Shown in pieces: positions 1 through 8,698 of a stretch of DNA of 64,000 nucleotides. The position numbers were made by a program, and so were the translations under genes. This stretch comes from Peteryoungia rhizophila (GTDB lineage Bacteria; Pseudomonadota; Alphaproteobacteria; Rhizobiales; Rhizobiaceae), in NCBI RefSeq assembly GCF_004912145.1, contig NZ_STGT01000008.1, positions 62,001-126,000 on the forward strand. Reading direction: 5' to 3'. The notes under the pieces are model-generated. The model saw only the letters and a program-made list of their open reading frames with translations, was not told where the DNA came from and searched no databases. Each line of letters starts with the position of its first letter. The stretch's first letter is position 1.

Positions 1-366
1 GTTCTCAAGCGCTTCCCAGCATATCTCAAGGAAGATCCGGTGCTGTGGATCCGTCAAGGCCGCCTCGCGGGCGAACATGCCAAAGAACTCGGCGTCGAAG
101 TGATCCACGTCCGCAAGGTGAGGGCGGCATGCAACGTAGTCGGGCGATGCACGTTCCTCGCCGGTGAAAGCATCCTCAAGTTCGTCCGTGGCGAAAGTGT
201 GAAAGCCGCTGGCGCCGCTTTCAACGAGGTTCCAGAGAGCTTCGATGTCGTGCGCGCCGGGAAACCGTCCCGACATTCCGACAATTGCGATGCCACCTGC
301 GAGATCAGGATCACCTGCGGGGTCGGTGTCCGGATTGATGCCATTCGGTCGAGTATCGACGTTCAT
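1..366 (-). CDS. Polyketide synthase, N-terminal ketosynthase fragment (runs off left edge)
   Basis: Reading the minus strand from an ATG at 366 gives 122 codons open to base 1. After about 25 residues of leader the protein shows the start of a type I ketosynthase: IAIVGMSGRFPGA, then a conserved ALW, FDAEFFGM, and DPQHRIFLEICWEALE at the edge. These are the hallmark N-terminal blocks of KS domains; the catalytic Cys-His-His lie outside the window. The start codon overlaps the stop of the upstream NRPS gene by four bases (ATGA at 366-363), so the two are probably translationally coupled parts of one hybrid NRPS-PKS assembly line. The product cannot be told from this fragment. Confidence 0.88.
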   Translation of the reverse strand, partial: MNVDTRPNGINPDTDPAGDPDLAGGIAIVGMSGRFPGAHDIEALWNLVESGASGFHTFATDELEDAFTGEERASPDYVACRPHLADVDHFDAEFFGMFAREAALTDPQHRIFLEICWEALEN

Positions 367-2285
367 GGGGTGCTCCGGCGGAATTGCGCCATCGTTCTGC
401 GTTGAAGGGCGGCGCGCTGATCGACCGCCGCTGCCCGGGAAGGCGCCTGTTCACGGCCGTCGAGAAAGCGTGCCATGTCGCGCACGGTGGGATGCTTGAA
501 AAGCGCTAGTACCTCGCAGCGCTTGCCGAGTTCGAGTTCGAGGCCCGCATGTACCCGCATCAGCTGGAGCGACGTGCCGCCCAGATCAAAAAAGTTTCGA
601 TCGGCCGGAACGACTTCAAGCCCGAGGGCGTCTCGCCAGAGCCGTATAAGGACTTCTTCGGTGCGGCTGTACCCAGAATCTTGCGCGGCGTGTTCTACCG
701 CGGGCAGAGGTAGGCTCGCTCGGTCAATCTTCCCAGCCCGTGTCAATGGGAATTCCGCCATAACGATGGCATGGCTGGGTATCATATACGCTGGCAAACT
801 GTTTCGGAGTCTTTCCATGACTGACGGCACAAAGTTTGCGTTCGACAAATCCTGACTGTCGTTTGGGCGCAGATAGGCGATAATTTGCTTTAGTCCTCCG
901 CATTCCCGACATTCCACAACAGCCTCCGCAAGCCGTGGGAATCGACGGAGGGCCGCTTCTATCTCTTCCAACTCAATGCGTTTACCGTTGATCTTGACTT
1001 GTCGGTCGCTCCGTCCGCGGAAATAAAAAGCCCCGTCCTCGTCGACTATGGCGAGGTCTCCTGTCAGATAGCAGCGGATCGTGCCCTGCGATGTTTCAAT
1101 GGAGATGAATCGCTCGGCTGTTAGGTCAGGTCGATTGAAATATCCGAGTGCCAGCCCATCGCCTCCGATGGCGATTTGACCACTTTTTCCTGGGGGTAGA
1201 ACGTTGTGATTATCGTCCAACAGGAACACCGGAGTATGGGCGATAGGTTTGCCTATCGGTAACTCGGCCGCAGCAAAATCAGAGGGGACCGTGAAAGCGG
1301 TAGCAACACATATCGCCTCGGTGGGGCCATAGACATTTGTGAGGACGCAGTTGGGATGGGAGGCGATGAAGCGTTTCACATGCGGTGGTGAAGCTACCTC
1401 GCCGCCAAAGCGAATTTGTCGTAGGCTGGGCATGGCTTCGTGGATGTAGTCTGCGAGGAGGTTGAACAAACCGGTGGTAAGCGTACCGCTGGTCACCCTG
1501 TGCTCGGTAATCAGGTCTCTTATGTCAGTCACGGAATAATTCGACTTAGACATAATCACGAGTGTCGCCCCGTTCAGCAGTGCACCCCAAACGTCGAGGG
1601 TAGAGGCGTCAAAAGAGATTGTTGACGAGTTGAGGACCACATCTTCAGGGCAGAAGTCGACGTAGTTCTGTTCGAGAACGAGGCGCGTGACGCCGCGGTG
1701 AGGAACCGACACGCCTTTCGGGCGACCGGTCGAGCCTGAAGTGTACATGACATAGGCCAGGTCCTTTCCTTCGACGTTCGGAAAGCGGGACGCGTCACCT
1801 GGGCCCAAGCATTGCAGTACGGTGGACAGGTCCACAATGCGACTGCCGGAACCGCTGATCGCGACCAAATCCGGATTGTGATGGCGAGTGGTGAAGACTA
1901 CCTTGGGGCTGCATTCCTCCAGAACATATTGAAGGTGGTTTGCCGGATAAGCGGGATCGAGTGGGAGATACGCCGCCCCGGCTTTCAGGATCGCGAGTTT
2001 GGCGACGACCGTCTCCAGCGAGCGCGGGACGAGCAGGCACACAACGTCGCCCTTTTTGACGCCGCTGGACAGAAGGTAGGTGGCGAGACCGTCCGACTGT
2101 GCGTCGAGTTCACCATAAGTGAGGCGGGCATCATCGCAGATAAGGGCCAACGCATCCGGGAATGCCGCGGCGTGCTGTCTGACGACCTCCGGCACGCCCT
2201 GGCTCCTGATGTAACGGGTCGGTGGACGAGTGATGCCGCCACCCGTCTGTCTTGATCTTCCCACGACGTCCTGAAGTTCAGCCAT
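363..2285 (-). CDS. Nonribosomal peptide synthetase module: adenylation domain plus peptidyl carrier protein
   Basis: The protein is a free-standing A-T didomain of about 640 residues. In order it has A2 (LKAGAAYLPLDP), A3 (YTSGSTGRPKG), A5 (NVYGPTE), A7 (YLTGDLA), A8 (FRGRSDRQVKINGKRIELEE) and the A10 lysine (GKIDR). A carrier domain follows with the phosphopantetheine serine in DLGGTSLQ. No condensation or thioesterase domain is present, so it probably loads the starter amino acid for the PKS encoded next (ATGA overlap). The ATG at 2285 is chosen because GGAGCGGG lies just upstream. An in-frame start at 2366 would add 27 Arg-rich residues that do not resemble a domain. The substrate is unknown. 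Confidence 0.9.
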   Translation of the reverse strand: MAELQDVVGRSRQTGGGITRPPTRYIRSQGVPEVVRQHAAAFPDALALICDDARLTYGELDAQSDGLATYLLSSGVKKGDVVCLLVPRSLETVVAKLAILKAGAAYLPLDPAYPANHLQYVLEECSPKVVFTTRHHNPDLVAISGSGSRIVDLSTVLQCLGPGDASRFPNVEGKDLAYVMYTSGSTGRPKGVSVPHRGVTRLVLEQNYVDFCPEDVVLNSSTISFDASTLDVWGALLNGATLVIMSKSNYSVTDIRDLITEHRVTSGTLTTGLFNLLADYIHEAMPSLRQIRFGGEVASPPHVKRFIASHPNCVLTNVYGPTEAICVATAFTVPSDFAAAELPIGKPIAHTPVFLLDDNHNVLPPGKSGQIAIGGDGLALGYFNRPDLTAERFISIETSQGTIRCYLTGDLAIVDEDGAFYFRGRSDRQVKINGKRIELEEIEAALRRFPRLAEAVVECRECGGLKQIIAYLRPNDSQDLSNANFVPSVMERLRNSLPAYMIPSHAIVMAEFPLTRAGKIDRASLPLPAVEHAAQDSGYSRTEEVLIRLWRDALGLEVVPADRNFFDLGGTSLQLMRVHAGLELELGKRCEVLALFKHPTVRDMARFLDGREQAPSRAAAVDQRAALQRRTMAQFRRSTP

Positions 2286-2975
2286 CTGTCGACCCGCTCC
2301 ATTCGCTTGCCTGTGCCGCTTCTGGTCAACGCGGCCGTGCGGCCGAGGGCCCTGTCGGCAAGGCATTCCCCACTCGTGAGAATTTCACGGGACTGTGAAA
2401 TGAACATTTGGTCATTGGGATGAAATGGGTCGGCCGACTAGCCCTGATCTAATCCGTTTGGCCAATCAGGCGGAACGCTTCCCCGAACCGCCGGCCGGAA
2501 AGGTGGAGGCTGTGGATAGTGAGTACAAGTCTAGGGGCTTTGAGCGTAGTCTGAGCCGTCGAATGCATGGGCAAGCGAATGCGTCCTGGCCAGAGGCCAA
2601 CCTCGGGCCCTCGGACGATGTTTCCCTTCGTCTCTAAACCTCAACGCAGAATACTAACGAGAGCTAACCGGAAAGAAGTATCTAATCCAGATTCCTACCA
2701 CTTTTGGACAGTTTACGGTGTAGAACTTGCCCTAGATGATCTATACAAAGGGTATAGGTTTCTGATTTTTTTAATGACGAACAATTTTTTGAACAATGAC
2801 AGTGTGCGCAGCACTCTTCAGCCTGCCGTTCTCGCCAAGGAACATTCTTTTGGGCTTTCGGTTAACCTAAACGGGTAATCACCTTGGCAAAGTTCTGCAA
2901 TGATTCTGATTACGCAGAGAAGTAAATGTGTTAAAAAATTGTTAGTCCGTGGGGTGCGGACATAGAGGCGATATC
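2286..2975. other. Intergenic region with AT-rich core, promoter-bearing
   Basis: About 690 bases separate the divergent NRPS and Crp/Fnr genes. The part from about 2640 to 2945 is clearly richer in A+T than its surroundings (for example the run around 2765-2795), as expected for promoters reading both ways. Two small open frames on the plus strand (2425-2637, 2567-2878) have no convincing ribosome binding site and no recognisable sequence. No repeat or RNA gene was recognised. Confidence 0.4.
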
Positions 2976-3713
2976 ATGCGGCTGGATGATCATCTTAATA
3001 TGCGTCAAGCATTGGCCTCGGAACACCGGAAGCCCGGTGCTAGGCCTACCCGCGCCAGCCTGCGCAACTATCCTGCCGGAACAACGATTTTCGACGTTGA
3101 GAGTCATTTGTCACGTGTCCTGTTCATAGAAAGCGGCTGGACGATATCGAGCAAGACGATGTCGAACGGTACTCGCATCGTGACGGATTTCTTCCTGCAT
3201 GGAGATGTGCTCTCTGCGGCCTCGACGAGCATGTCGCACGAGACTGTCCATGCCGTTTCAGATGTCACCTGCTATGAATTCCAGGGGCAGATGTCCGGTG
3301 CCGGCAACGACGGTGGCTCGCAGCTGCCACTGATCATGACCATCGAACTGATGAAGCGCCACGCGCGCATTGCCGAACGCCTTGCCAGCATCGGGCGGCG
3401 GGATGCATTTGGCCGCACGGGCCACTTGCTGCTCGAACTCGCCATTCGCGCCGGAAATGCTTCCCGCCCTGGCTTGAACGGATTCGAGTGCCCTTTGAAG
3501 CAGTCAGAGATCGGCGACGCCCTGGGTCTGTCGACCGTTCATATCAATCGCGTCCTGAAGGAAATGCGGTTGGGCGGTCTGCTCTCGTTCCGCAACGGGA
3601 TTGTCGAATTTCTCAACCGGCGGAAACTGATGGAACTGGTCGATTTCGACCCAAGTTACCTGACGGGTAGCAGTCAAGATAATACGAGCTTGCAGGAAAT
3701 GGAGCAGCCTTAA
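2976..3713 (+). CDS. Crp/Fnr-family transcriptional regulator
   Basis: A protein of about 245 residues with an N-terminal cyclic-nucleotide-binding-like beta-barrel (AGTTIFDVESHLSRVLFIESGW followed by a TDFFLHGD turn) and a C-terminal Crp-type winged helix (LKQSEIGDALGLSTVHINRVL, then a wing and FLNRRKLMEL). No cysteine cluster of the Fnr iron-sulfur type is seen, so it is more likely a FixK/Crp-like or ligand-free member. The ATG at 2976 has GAGGCG five bases upstream; a GTG at 2949 is possible but worse. It lies next to the exopolysaccharide locus and a LuxR-like gene on the same strand, so control of that locus is a reasonable inference. Confidence 0.88.
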   Translation: MRLDDHLNMRQALASEHRKPGARPTRASLRNYPAGTTIFDVESHLSRVLFIESGWTISSKTMSNGTRIVTDFFLHGDVLSAASTSMSHETVHAVSDVTCYEFQGQMSGAGNDGGSQLPLIMTIELMKRHARIAERLASIGRRDAFGRTGHLLLELAIRAGNASRPGLNGFECPLKQSEIGDALGLSTVHINRVLKEMRLGGLLSFRNGIVEFLNRRKLMELVDFDPSYLTGSSQDNTSLQEMEQP

Positions 3714-3907
3714 CTGTCTCGCGGCCGGTAATTGGCCTCTAGATCGCTGCTCTCGACCCAAAAGCCATCCAAAATTCGCTTGCATCGACCATAAAATGGC
3801 AGAATTACGGCTTCTTGGGTAAAGACTTAACTTAGGTTAATGCAATCCTAATAGAACCGTGAAAACTTACCCCTGTAATCTTAGGAAAATTCAAATCTGA
3901 CAGCAGA

Positions 3908-3934
3908 GCTCCTTTCGGGGCGGGGTTTTATTTT
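3908..3934 (+). terminator. Rho-independent terminator or attenuator after the Crp/Fnr gene
   Basis: GCTCC-TTTC-GGGGC forms a short stem (one G-T pair) followed by GGGG and TTTTATTTT. It lies 195 bases after the regulator stop and 50 bases before the LuxR-like gene. It may end the first transcript or act as an attenuator in the leader of the second. Confidence 0.5.
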
Positions 3935-3984
3935 GTCTTCGAGACGCTTGGTGGCTCGAAAAATACAGAATTGAGGGGTTTGAA

Positions 3985-4719
3985 ATGGGTACATATGCGT
4001 CGACCTCAAGCAATACCAATAAGGTCACGAAGGCCGATATCGATTACATAAGTTCGCTGACGAGCAGCCAGGCGGCTGAGTCCAAGTCAGGCGAGTACAT
4101 CCTCATTCTTGACAGCCGGGTGCTGGATCGCGAGTGCCTGTCTCGCAGCCTTTCAGGCTATGATCCGACAATGCAGATCGCGGCGGTCGGATCCGTCGAG
4201 GAATGGCGCAAGCGGCAGTTTGCGTCTGATCCGTCGGCAATTCTGCTCGTATTGACGGGAAACAAGCCCAACGGGGCGGTGGCCGCGGAAAAAATCGAGG
4301 ATGTAACGGCAGCCTTCAAGCTGAGCCCTGTGATCGTCATCGCAGAATCTGACGATCTCGGAGATATTCTGAAGGCGATCGATTGCGGAGCGCGCGGATA
4401 TATCCCGACGAGCGTTAACATCAGCGTGGCGGCGGAAGCGATCTCGCTTGCCCGAGCAGGCGGGGTGTTCATTCCCGCGAGCAGTCTGCTGGCAAACCGC
4501 GAGGCGCTGAACTCGGTGGTCAAAGGGGCGGGCTACTTGCACGAAGGCTTTACGCCGCGGGAAGTCGAAGTCGCAGAAGCGCTGCGCCGCGGGAAGGCGA
4601 ACAAGATCATCGCCTATGAAATGAACCTTTGCGAAAGCACGGTGAAAGTGCATATCCGAAACATCATGAAGAAGCTGAACGTGACCAACCGGACGCAGGT
4701 TGCGTTCAAGCTGAAGTAG
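3985..4719 (+). CDS. LuxR/NarL-type DNA-binding regulator with degenerate receiver domain
   Basis: The 244-residue protein ends in a LuxR-type helix-turn-helix at about 185-244 (FTPREVEVAEALRRGKANK, then STVKVHIRNIMKKLNV). Residues 35-165 have the alternating strand-helix pattern of a response-regulator receiver: ILILDSRVLDRE, ILLVLTGNK, VIVIAESDDL, ARGYIPTSV. The strand that should carry the phosphorylated aspartate reads LLVLTGNK and has none, and the switch lysine region reads GYIPTS. I infer a phosphorylation-independent pseudo-receiver. There is a polar Ser/Thr-rich N-terminus of about 30 residues. It stands at the edge of the exopolysaccharide genes, facing the glycosidase gene. Confidence 0.85.
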   Translation: MGTYASTSSNTNKVTKADIDYISSLTSSQAAESKSGEYILILDSRVLDRECLSRSLSGYDPTMQIAAVGSVEEWRKRQFASDPSAILLVLTGNKPNGAVAAEKIEDVTAAFKLSPVIVIAESDDLGDILKAIDCGARGYIPTSVNISVAAEAISLARAGGVFIPASSLLANREALNSVVKGAGYLHEGFTPREVEVAEALRRGKANKIIAYEMNLCESTVKVHIRNIMKKLNVTNRTQVAFKLK

Positions 4720-4780
4720 GAAATCCCGCTGCCGGTCCTCTGTGGTTTTCGGCGTATCGCTTTTTCGGGAATTGCAGCAT

Positions 4781-4825
4781 CGGACCCCGTCGACCTCAAG
4801 GGTTGGGGGCTCCGTTGCTTTTTTT
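4781..4825 (+). terminator. Likely rho-independent terminator after the LuxR-like gene
   Basis: CGGACCCC and GGGGGCTCCG form an imperfect stem with a bulge, followed by TTGC and a run of seven T at 4819-4825. It sits between the convergent LuxR-like and glycosidase genes. Confidence 0.42.
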
Positions 4826-4864
4826 AAACACATCCATCGCCCCGAAGGGCCGGCAAGGCAGAAA

Positions 4865-6235
4865 TCAAAATACGAGTTTCAGGACCAGTGGATGATCACT
4901 CACATTGAGCTCGATTTCCGACGTATCCTGGAACGTGGCAAGCGGTGTTTTGCCTTTGGTGGCGTTATACAGCTCGACCCGCTTCGCCTTTTCTCCGAGG
5001 CTCACCTTGACCGTGCTCTCGCCGACGAGCGCTTCGCCCCAGACGACCAATTGGAACGCGCCGTCGCTGTTCTGCAGCAACAGATCGTGGACCGTCTCGG
5101 GCTGCGGGCTAATTTCGTAGTCGAGCCGGTTAGGCGCTTCCCGGCGGCCGGCATCTGCGAGGATCCGGGTCAGATTGTGCAGGTAATGGGCTGCGAGCCG
5201 TGGGGTAAAGTCGGGCCGAAAGAAGCCGAAGGTCTGGTTGCCTTGTTCGTCCGTCCGATCGCGCAGGATGTAGACCGAGGTATAGCTGTAACCTCTGGCA
5301 AATTGCGAAAGGTAGACGTTCACCAGGTTCACGCCTTGCAGTTTCTCGTCCACCGCCCCACCAATGGCTACGCCGGTTTCGGTCGTCACGCGTGGGAGAT
5401 CCAACAGTACGTCTTCCGAGTAGCCCTGATATCGGTTGGCCCACGTCTGTCCAAAGTTTCCATATAGGCCATCGACCGACGAGGAACTCGTCGGGTCAGC
5501 CGCATCCCATGTCTTGTTGTCGGCCGGGTGGGGCACGTTTGGATGATAGATGTAATTGTGGACGTTGGCATAGTCGGCGAAGCGGGTGCCGTCAGGCATC
5601 AAGGTCCCCGCATCCTGCGGAATCTCCAGGAATTGCAGGCCGGCATTGTCTGTCTGTGCTCCTGGCTCCGAAATCGACCATACGGGGTACTTCTTCAACA
5701 CGGGGTCATTCTTGACCTTTCGATAGAGATCGGCGTGAAGCTCGGCCACGGGCAACCACGAATAGCGACCGCCGCCTTCCCGCCCGTTGTATGTCACGGG
5801 CCAGTTGTTCGGTTCATTGTTACCCTCGAAGGCAAGAAGTGCGTCCGCCTCAGCCAGGATTCGTCCGGTGGACAGGAGCAGATCAACGTCGCCGTTACCG
5901 CTGACCAGGCCCCAGCTGATCTTTACGCCGGCGTCCTTGTGGAGCCCCAAGAAACTGTCGAGTGTTAGGGGACCGTTTTCGCTAAGCCCTTCGATTCCGC
6001 CGCGAAGCCACCGAAAGCCGCCATAGCGGAGCATTTCGAGCGTCTTGTCATAGGGTTGCCCTCGGTCCTCGAAGGTGGAAACGACACCAATGCTGTCAAG
6101 AAAGGTAGCGGTGGGTTGCGCCAAGACGTCTGTCGCCGCTGCAGGAGTCGCGGTGGCGCCGATCGCCAGAACCATGGCAGTCAAAGTGGCACTCTTGCGG
6201 AGGTGTCCGGTTGTCCTGTCCTTTGCTTTCATCAT
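4865..6235 (-). CDS. Secreted clan GH-A glycoside hydrolase (GH39/GH5-like)
   Basis: A 456-residue protein with an N-terminal export signal (basic start, hydrophobic stretch LTAMVLAIGATATPAAA, cleavage near residue 35). The body looks like a TIM-barrel glycosidase. FEGNNEPNNW carries the acid/base glutamate of clan GH-A (E141), and VTTETGV carries a likely nucleophile (E286). A beta-sandwich-like C-terminus follows (KAKRVELYNATKGK to HPLVLKLVF). GAGGAG lies upstream of tandem ATGs at 6235 and 6232. It sits downstream of the GT8 gene on the same strand at the end of the exopolysaccharide locus, so trimming or turnover of the polymer in the periplasm is the likely job. The sugar specificity cannot be read from sequence. 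Confidence 0.8.
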   Translation of the reverse strand: MMKAKDRTTGHLRKSATLTAMVLAIGATATPAAATDVLAQPTATFLDSIGVVSTFEDRGQPYDKTLEMLRYGGFRWLRGGIEGLSENGPLTLDSFLGLHKDAGVKISWGLVSGNGDVDLLLSTGRILAEADALLAFEGNNEPNNWPVTYNGREGGGRYSWLPVAELHADLYRKVKNDPVLKKYPVWSISEPGAQTDNAGLQFLEIPQDAGTLMPDGTRFADYANVHNYIYHPNVPHPADNKTWDAADPTSSSSVDGLYGNFGQTWANRYQGYSEDVLLDLPRVTTETGVAIGGAVDEKLQGVNLVNVYLSQFARGYSYTSVYILRDRTDEQGNQTFGFFRPDFTPRLAAHYLHNLTRILADAGRREAPNRLDYEISPQPETVHDLLLQNSDGAFQLVVWGEALVGESTVKVSLGEKAKRVELYNATKGKTPLATFQDTSEIELNVSDHPLVLKLVF

Positions 6236-6293
6236 CTAGTGCTCTCCTCGCTCACGGGGCCGTCCGCCATAGCCGAGGGCGTCGGCAATCCAC

Positions 6294-6321
6294 CTGCGCC
6301 CGTGTGGTTAGAAGGGCGCAG
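6294..6321. other. Hairpin spanning the GT8 stop codon
   Basis: CTGCGCCC and GGGCGCAG form a perfect 8-bp stem with a 12-base loop that includes the stop codon of the GT8 gene. There is no T-run on either strand, so an mRNA-processing or stability element between the GT8 and glycosidase genes is more likely than a terminator. Confidence 0.35.
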
Positions 6322-7258
6322 GTCGATTGCGGCAAGGCGATAGCGCTGTGTCATCATAGTGCCAGTCGCAGACCACCCGGCGAATTGCCTCCGGATCTGT
6401 ACCACGTCTCAGAACGGGCAGATAATAAGCCATTCGGTCCCCAATGGAGCGCAGGTGATAAGCCAAACGTCTGGGCAGGGAGATCTTTCGGACGAAAAGC
6501 GCCAGAGTAGGATAGGCCTTCAAGGTCGCGCTGTAGACAATGGTCTCCTTGCGAGAGCACGGAAAATAGACCCCGTCCCAAGGCTTGGGATGGGATGCAA
6601 AGTGAATGATAGTCGGTTGCTTGTCGGCGAGGTGGAGGAACTGCCTCGGGAAATTCCATCGATTCGATATGAAGATGACGGCATCGCCCGCAACGGAATT
6701 GAGAGCGCCCTGATCATGAAGGTGGCCTCCATGTTCGGTGAAATACCGAAACGCTGCGGGACCAATCCAGTCTGAGGGATCGAATTTCAGGACGCCGGAA
6801 TTGAAATAGCCCTGTGGCTGTCCGGTGCGAGCCGCTTCCATGATCGACATGTAGTCCATGGCTGCCAGGATCTTGCCTCTTGGGATTTCCACCCTTTCCA
6901 GTGCCGAGATATCGCCGATAATCTGGGTGTCACCGTCGATATAGATGACTTGGCGGTAGTGCGCAGGAAGGAGATCGGAAAGTAGGAGGCGGCCCATCGC
7001 AGCGATGCTGATACGGGCTCCGAACTCCCGACGATCAACTTCGGCAAATTTCTCGGACAGGAATTGCGACCCATCAAGCAAGATGATGCCGGTCGATTTG
7101 CAGAAATCCACTGCTTCAGCCTTATGCTTGAAGCCTTCCGTGAGGACAATGACGATATCGGTCGACGAGGAAGCCGCCTTCCGCGCCTGGAGAGCCGAAA
7201 CAGCAGTCGGGAAGAAATAATTCTCGTCGGTCACATAGGCGATGCATTGGGTATTCAA
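6308..7258 (-). CDS. Glycosyltransferase family 8
   Basis: A 316-residue cytosolic enzyme with the GT8 (GT-A fold) layout: N-terminal strand CIAYVTDENYFFPTAVSAL, the metal-binding DxD in VIYIDGDTQ (residues 108-110), YFNSGVLKFD, HDQGALNSVAGD and a HFASHPKPWD motif that corresponds to the HxxGxxKPW of the family. GT8 members transfer sugars from UDP- or GDP-sugars with retention of configuration. The first gene of a minus-strand pair with the glycosidase, it faces away from the GT4 gene at 7481, so 7259-7480 should contain divergent promoters. Confidence 0.88.
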   Translation of the reverse strand: MNTQCIAYVTDENYFFPTAVSALQARKAASSSTDIVIVLTEGFKHKAEAVDFCKSTGIILLDGSQFLSEKFAEVDRREFGARISIAAMGRLLLSDLLPAHYRQVIYIDGDTQIIGDISALERVEIPRGKILAAMDYMSIMEAARTGQPQGYFNSGVLKFDPSDWIGPAAFRYFTEHGGHLHDQGALNSVAGDAVIFISNRWNFPRQFLHLADKQPTIIHFASHPKPWDGVYFPCSRKETIVYSATLKAYPTLALFVRKISLPRRLAYHLRSIGDRMAYYLPVLRRGTDPEAIRRVVCDWHYDDTALSPCRNRPAPF

Positions 7259-7480
7259 GTCGAAATCCCTTCATCTACTTCATCAAAAAGTACAAGTGAT
7301 TCAGCACTCCTGCAATGACCGATAGGAGACTTTTACCCTCCGCAGGGTCGTGGTAAGCAATTGCCAGATAACCTGCCGACTTCATCTAAATGGGGGCGAG
7401 GTGCAGCTAGCCCGAACATGGGTCGTATTCAATTCGTCTGGGCGGCGAAGTTGGTTCCATTCTTGCCTCGGGTGAGCGCG

Positions 7481-8641
7481 ATGTCATCAAGTCATGTTGA
7501 TCAGCAAGCATCCGGGGCGAAACTGCGAGTCTTTGTGCATCTGGCCGAAAATAAGGATGTCGATCGCTGGAAGGCGGGCTGGGCGGATGGAAGCCTTGTT
7601 GGGGTCAATGACGACACACCATATGGATATGGTCGCGCAAATGCGCTCGGTTGCACGGTGTCCTTTTCCAAGGCTTGCCATGAGACGGTGGTCGGCAAAA
7701 TGCTTCGCTATGGGGCGAGGCTGCTACTGGGTTTCGATTTTCTGCATGCCTGGCGTCAGCGAAAGGAGTTCCAGACAGCAGACGTCATCTGGACCCATAC
7801 GGAATCGCAGTATCTCGCGGTAGCAGCTGTGGCGAAGCTCACCGGCAATGGGACGAAGATTATCGGGCAAACGGTCTGGCTATTCGATCATTGGAGCAAT
7901 CTGTCTCTCGTCAAACGTCGTTTGTATTCCGCTCTGATCAAGCGGGTCGACGTTCTGACGTTCCATTCTCATTTGAACATGCAGGTTGCGGAAGCGCTGT
8001 TTCCCGCTGCTGATCTGCGTTTCGTTCCCTTTGGAATCCCGTCCGAGACAAAAGTTTTGCCAAGAGTGCTTCCGCAGAAACCTTTACGGATCCTCGCAGT
8101 CGGCAATGACAGGCATCGCGACTGGAAGACCCTGGTCGATGTCGTAAAGCGCCGCCCCGATCTCGCCCTGACAATCCTGTCCGGCTCCGTGCCTGGGCGG
8201 CTGGTCGCGGACATACCCAATGTCGATGTCCGGTTGGCGAAGTCGAATCTCGAGCTGAAGTGCGCGTTCGCCGCTGCAAACGTCGTCTGTGTGCCTCTGC
8301 AGGAAAACCTGCATGCCAGCGGGATCACGGCCATCGAAGAAGCCGTTCTGGCCGGTGTTCCCGTGATTGCATCCGACACGGGCGGGCTTCGGCACTACTT
8401 CTCCGACAGGGAAATCCGCTACGTTCCCGCGGGAGACCAATCTGCCTTGCTGGACGCCCTGATTGAAATTCTGGAATGCCCCGAGAGGGCCTGCCAGATG
8501 GCAATTCGAGCGCAGGGACGGATGGGGCGTGGCGGGTTGGGCGCGGACGAATACATTCTCAACCATGTCCGGATCAGCCGCGATATCCTTCGCACGTGGC
8601 AGAGTTCGGCGACGGCGCAGGCTACGAACAGAATGGTGTGA
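7481..8641 (+). CDS. Glycosyltransferase family 4 (GT-B fold)
   Basis: About 386 residues. The C-terminal Rossmann half has the GT4 signature region: LRILAVGNDRHRDWKTLVDV, a central segment ending NVVCVPLQENLHASGITAIEEAVLAGVPVIASDTGG, where the glutamate in AIEEA is the donor-phosphate contact. The N-terminal half carries VIWTHTESQYL and VDVLTFHSHLN. The ATG at 7481 (GGTGAG upstream) begins just before the conserved LRVFVHLAENKDV. Earlier in-frame starts at 7361 and 7418 add poorly conserved sequence. The gene precedes the polymerase and priming transferase genes on the same strand. Confidence 0.82.
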   Translation: MSSSHVDQQASGAKLRVFVHLAENKDVDRWKAGWADGSLVGVNDDTPYGYGRANALGCTVSFSKACHETVVGKMLRYGARLLLGFDFLHAWRQRKEFQTADVIWTHTESQYLAVAAVAKLTGNGTKIIGQTVWLFDHWSNLSLVKRRLYSALIKRVDVLTFHSHLNMQVAEALFPAADLRFVPFGIPSETKVLPRVLPQKPLRILAVGNDRHRDWKTLVDVVKRRPDLALTILSGSVPGRLVADIPNVDVRLAKSNLELKCAFAAANVVCVPLQENLHASGITAIEEAVLAGVPVIASDTGGLRHYFSDREIRYVPAGDQSALLDALIEILECPERACQMAIRAQGRMGRGGLGADEYILNHVRISRDILRTWQSSATAQATNRMV

Positions 8642-8698
8642 TCGGCAGACTGGCATTCGTGCTGAAGGTCGTTTTCTGCCACAATGGAAAGGGCATGG

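Noticed and set aside
363..2285. Prediction of the amino acid loaded by the adenylation domain
   Set aside because: The pocket residues could be only partly aligned by eye, and the pattern did not match a known code with confidence.
2425..2878. Two small plus-strand frames in the NRPS-Crp gap
   Set aside because: No ribosome binding site, no membrane or signal features, and sequence not recognised; better read as promoter DNA.
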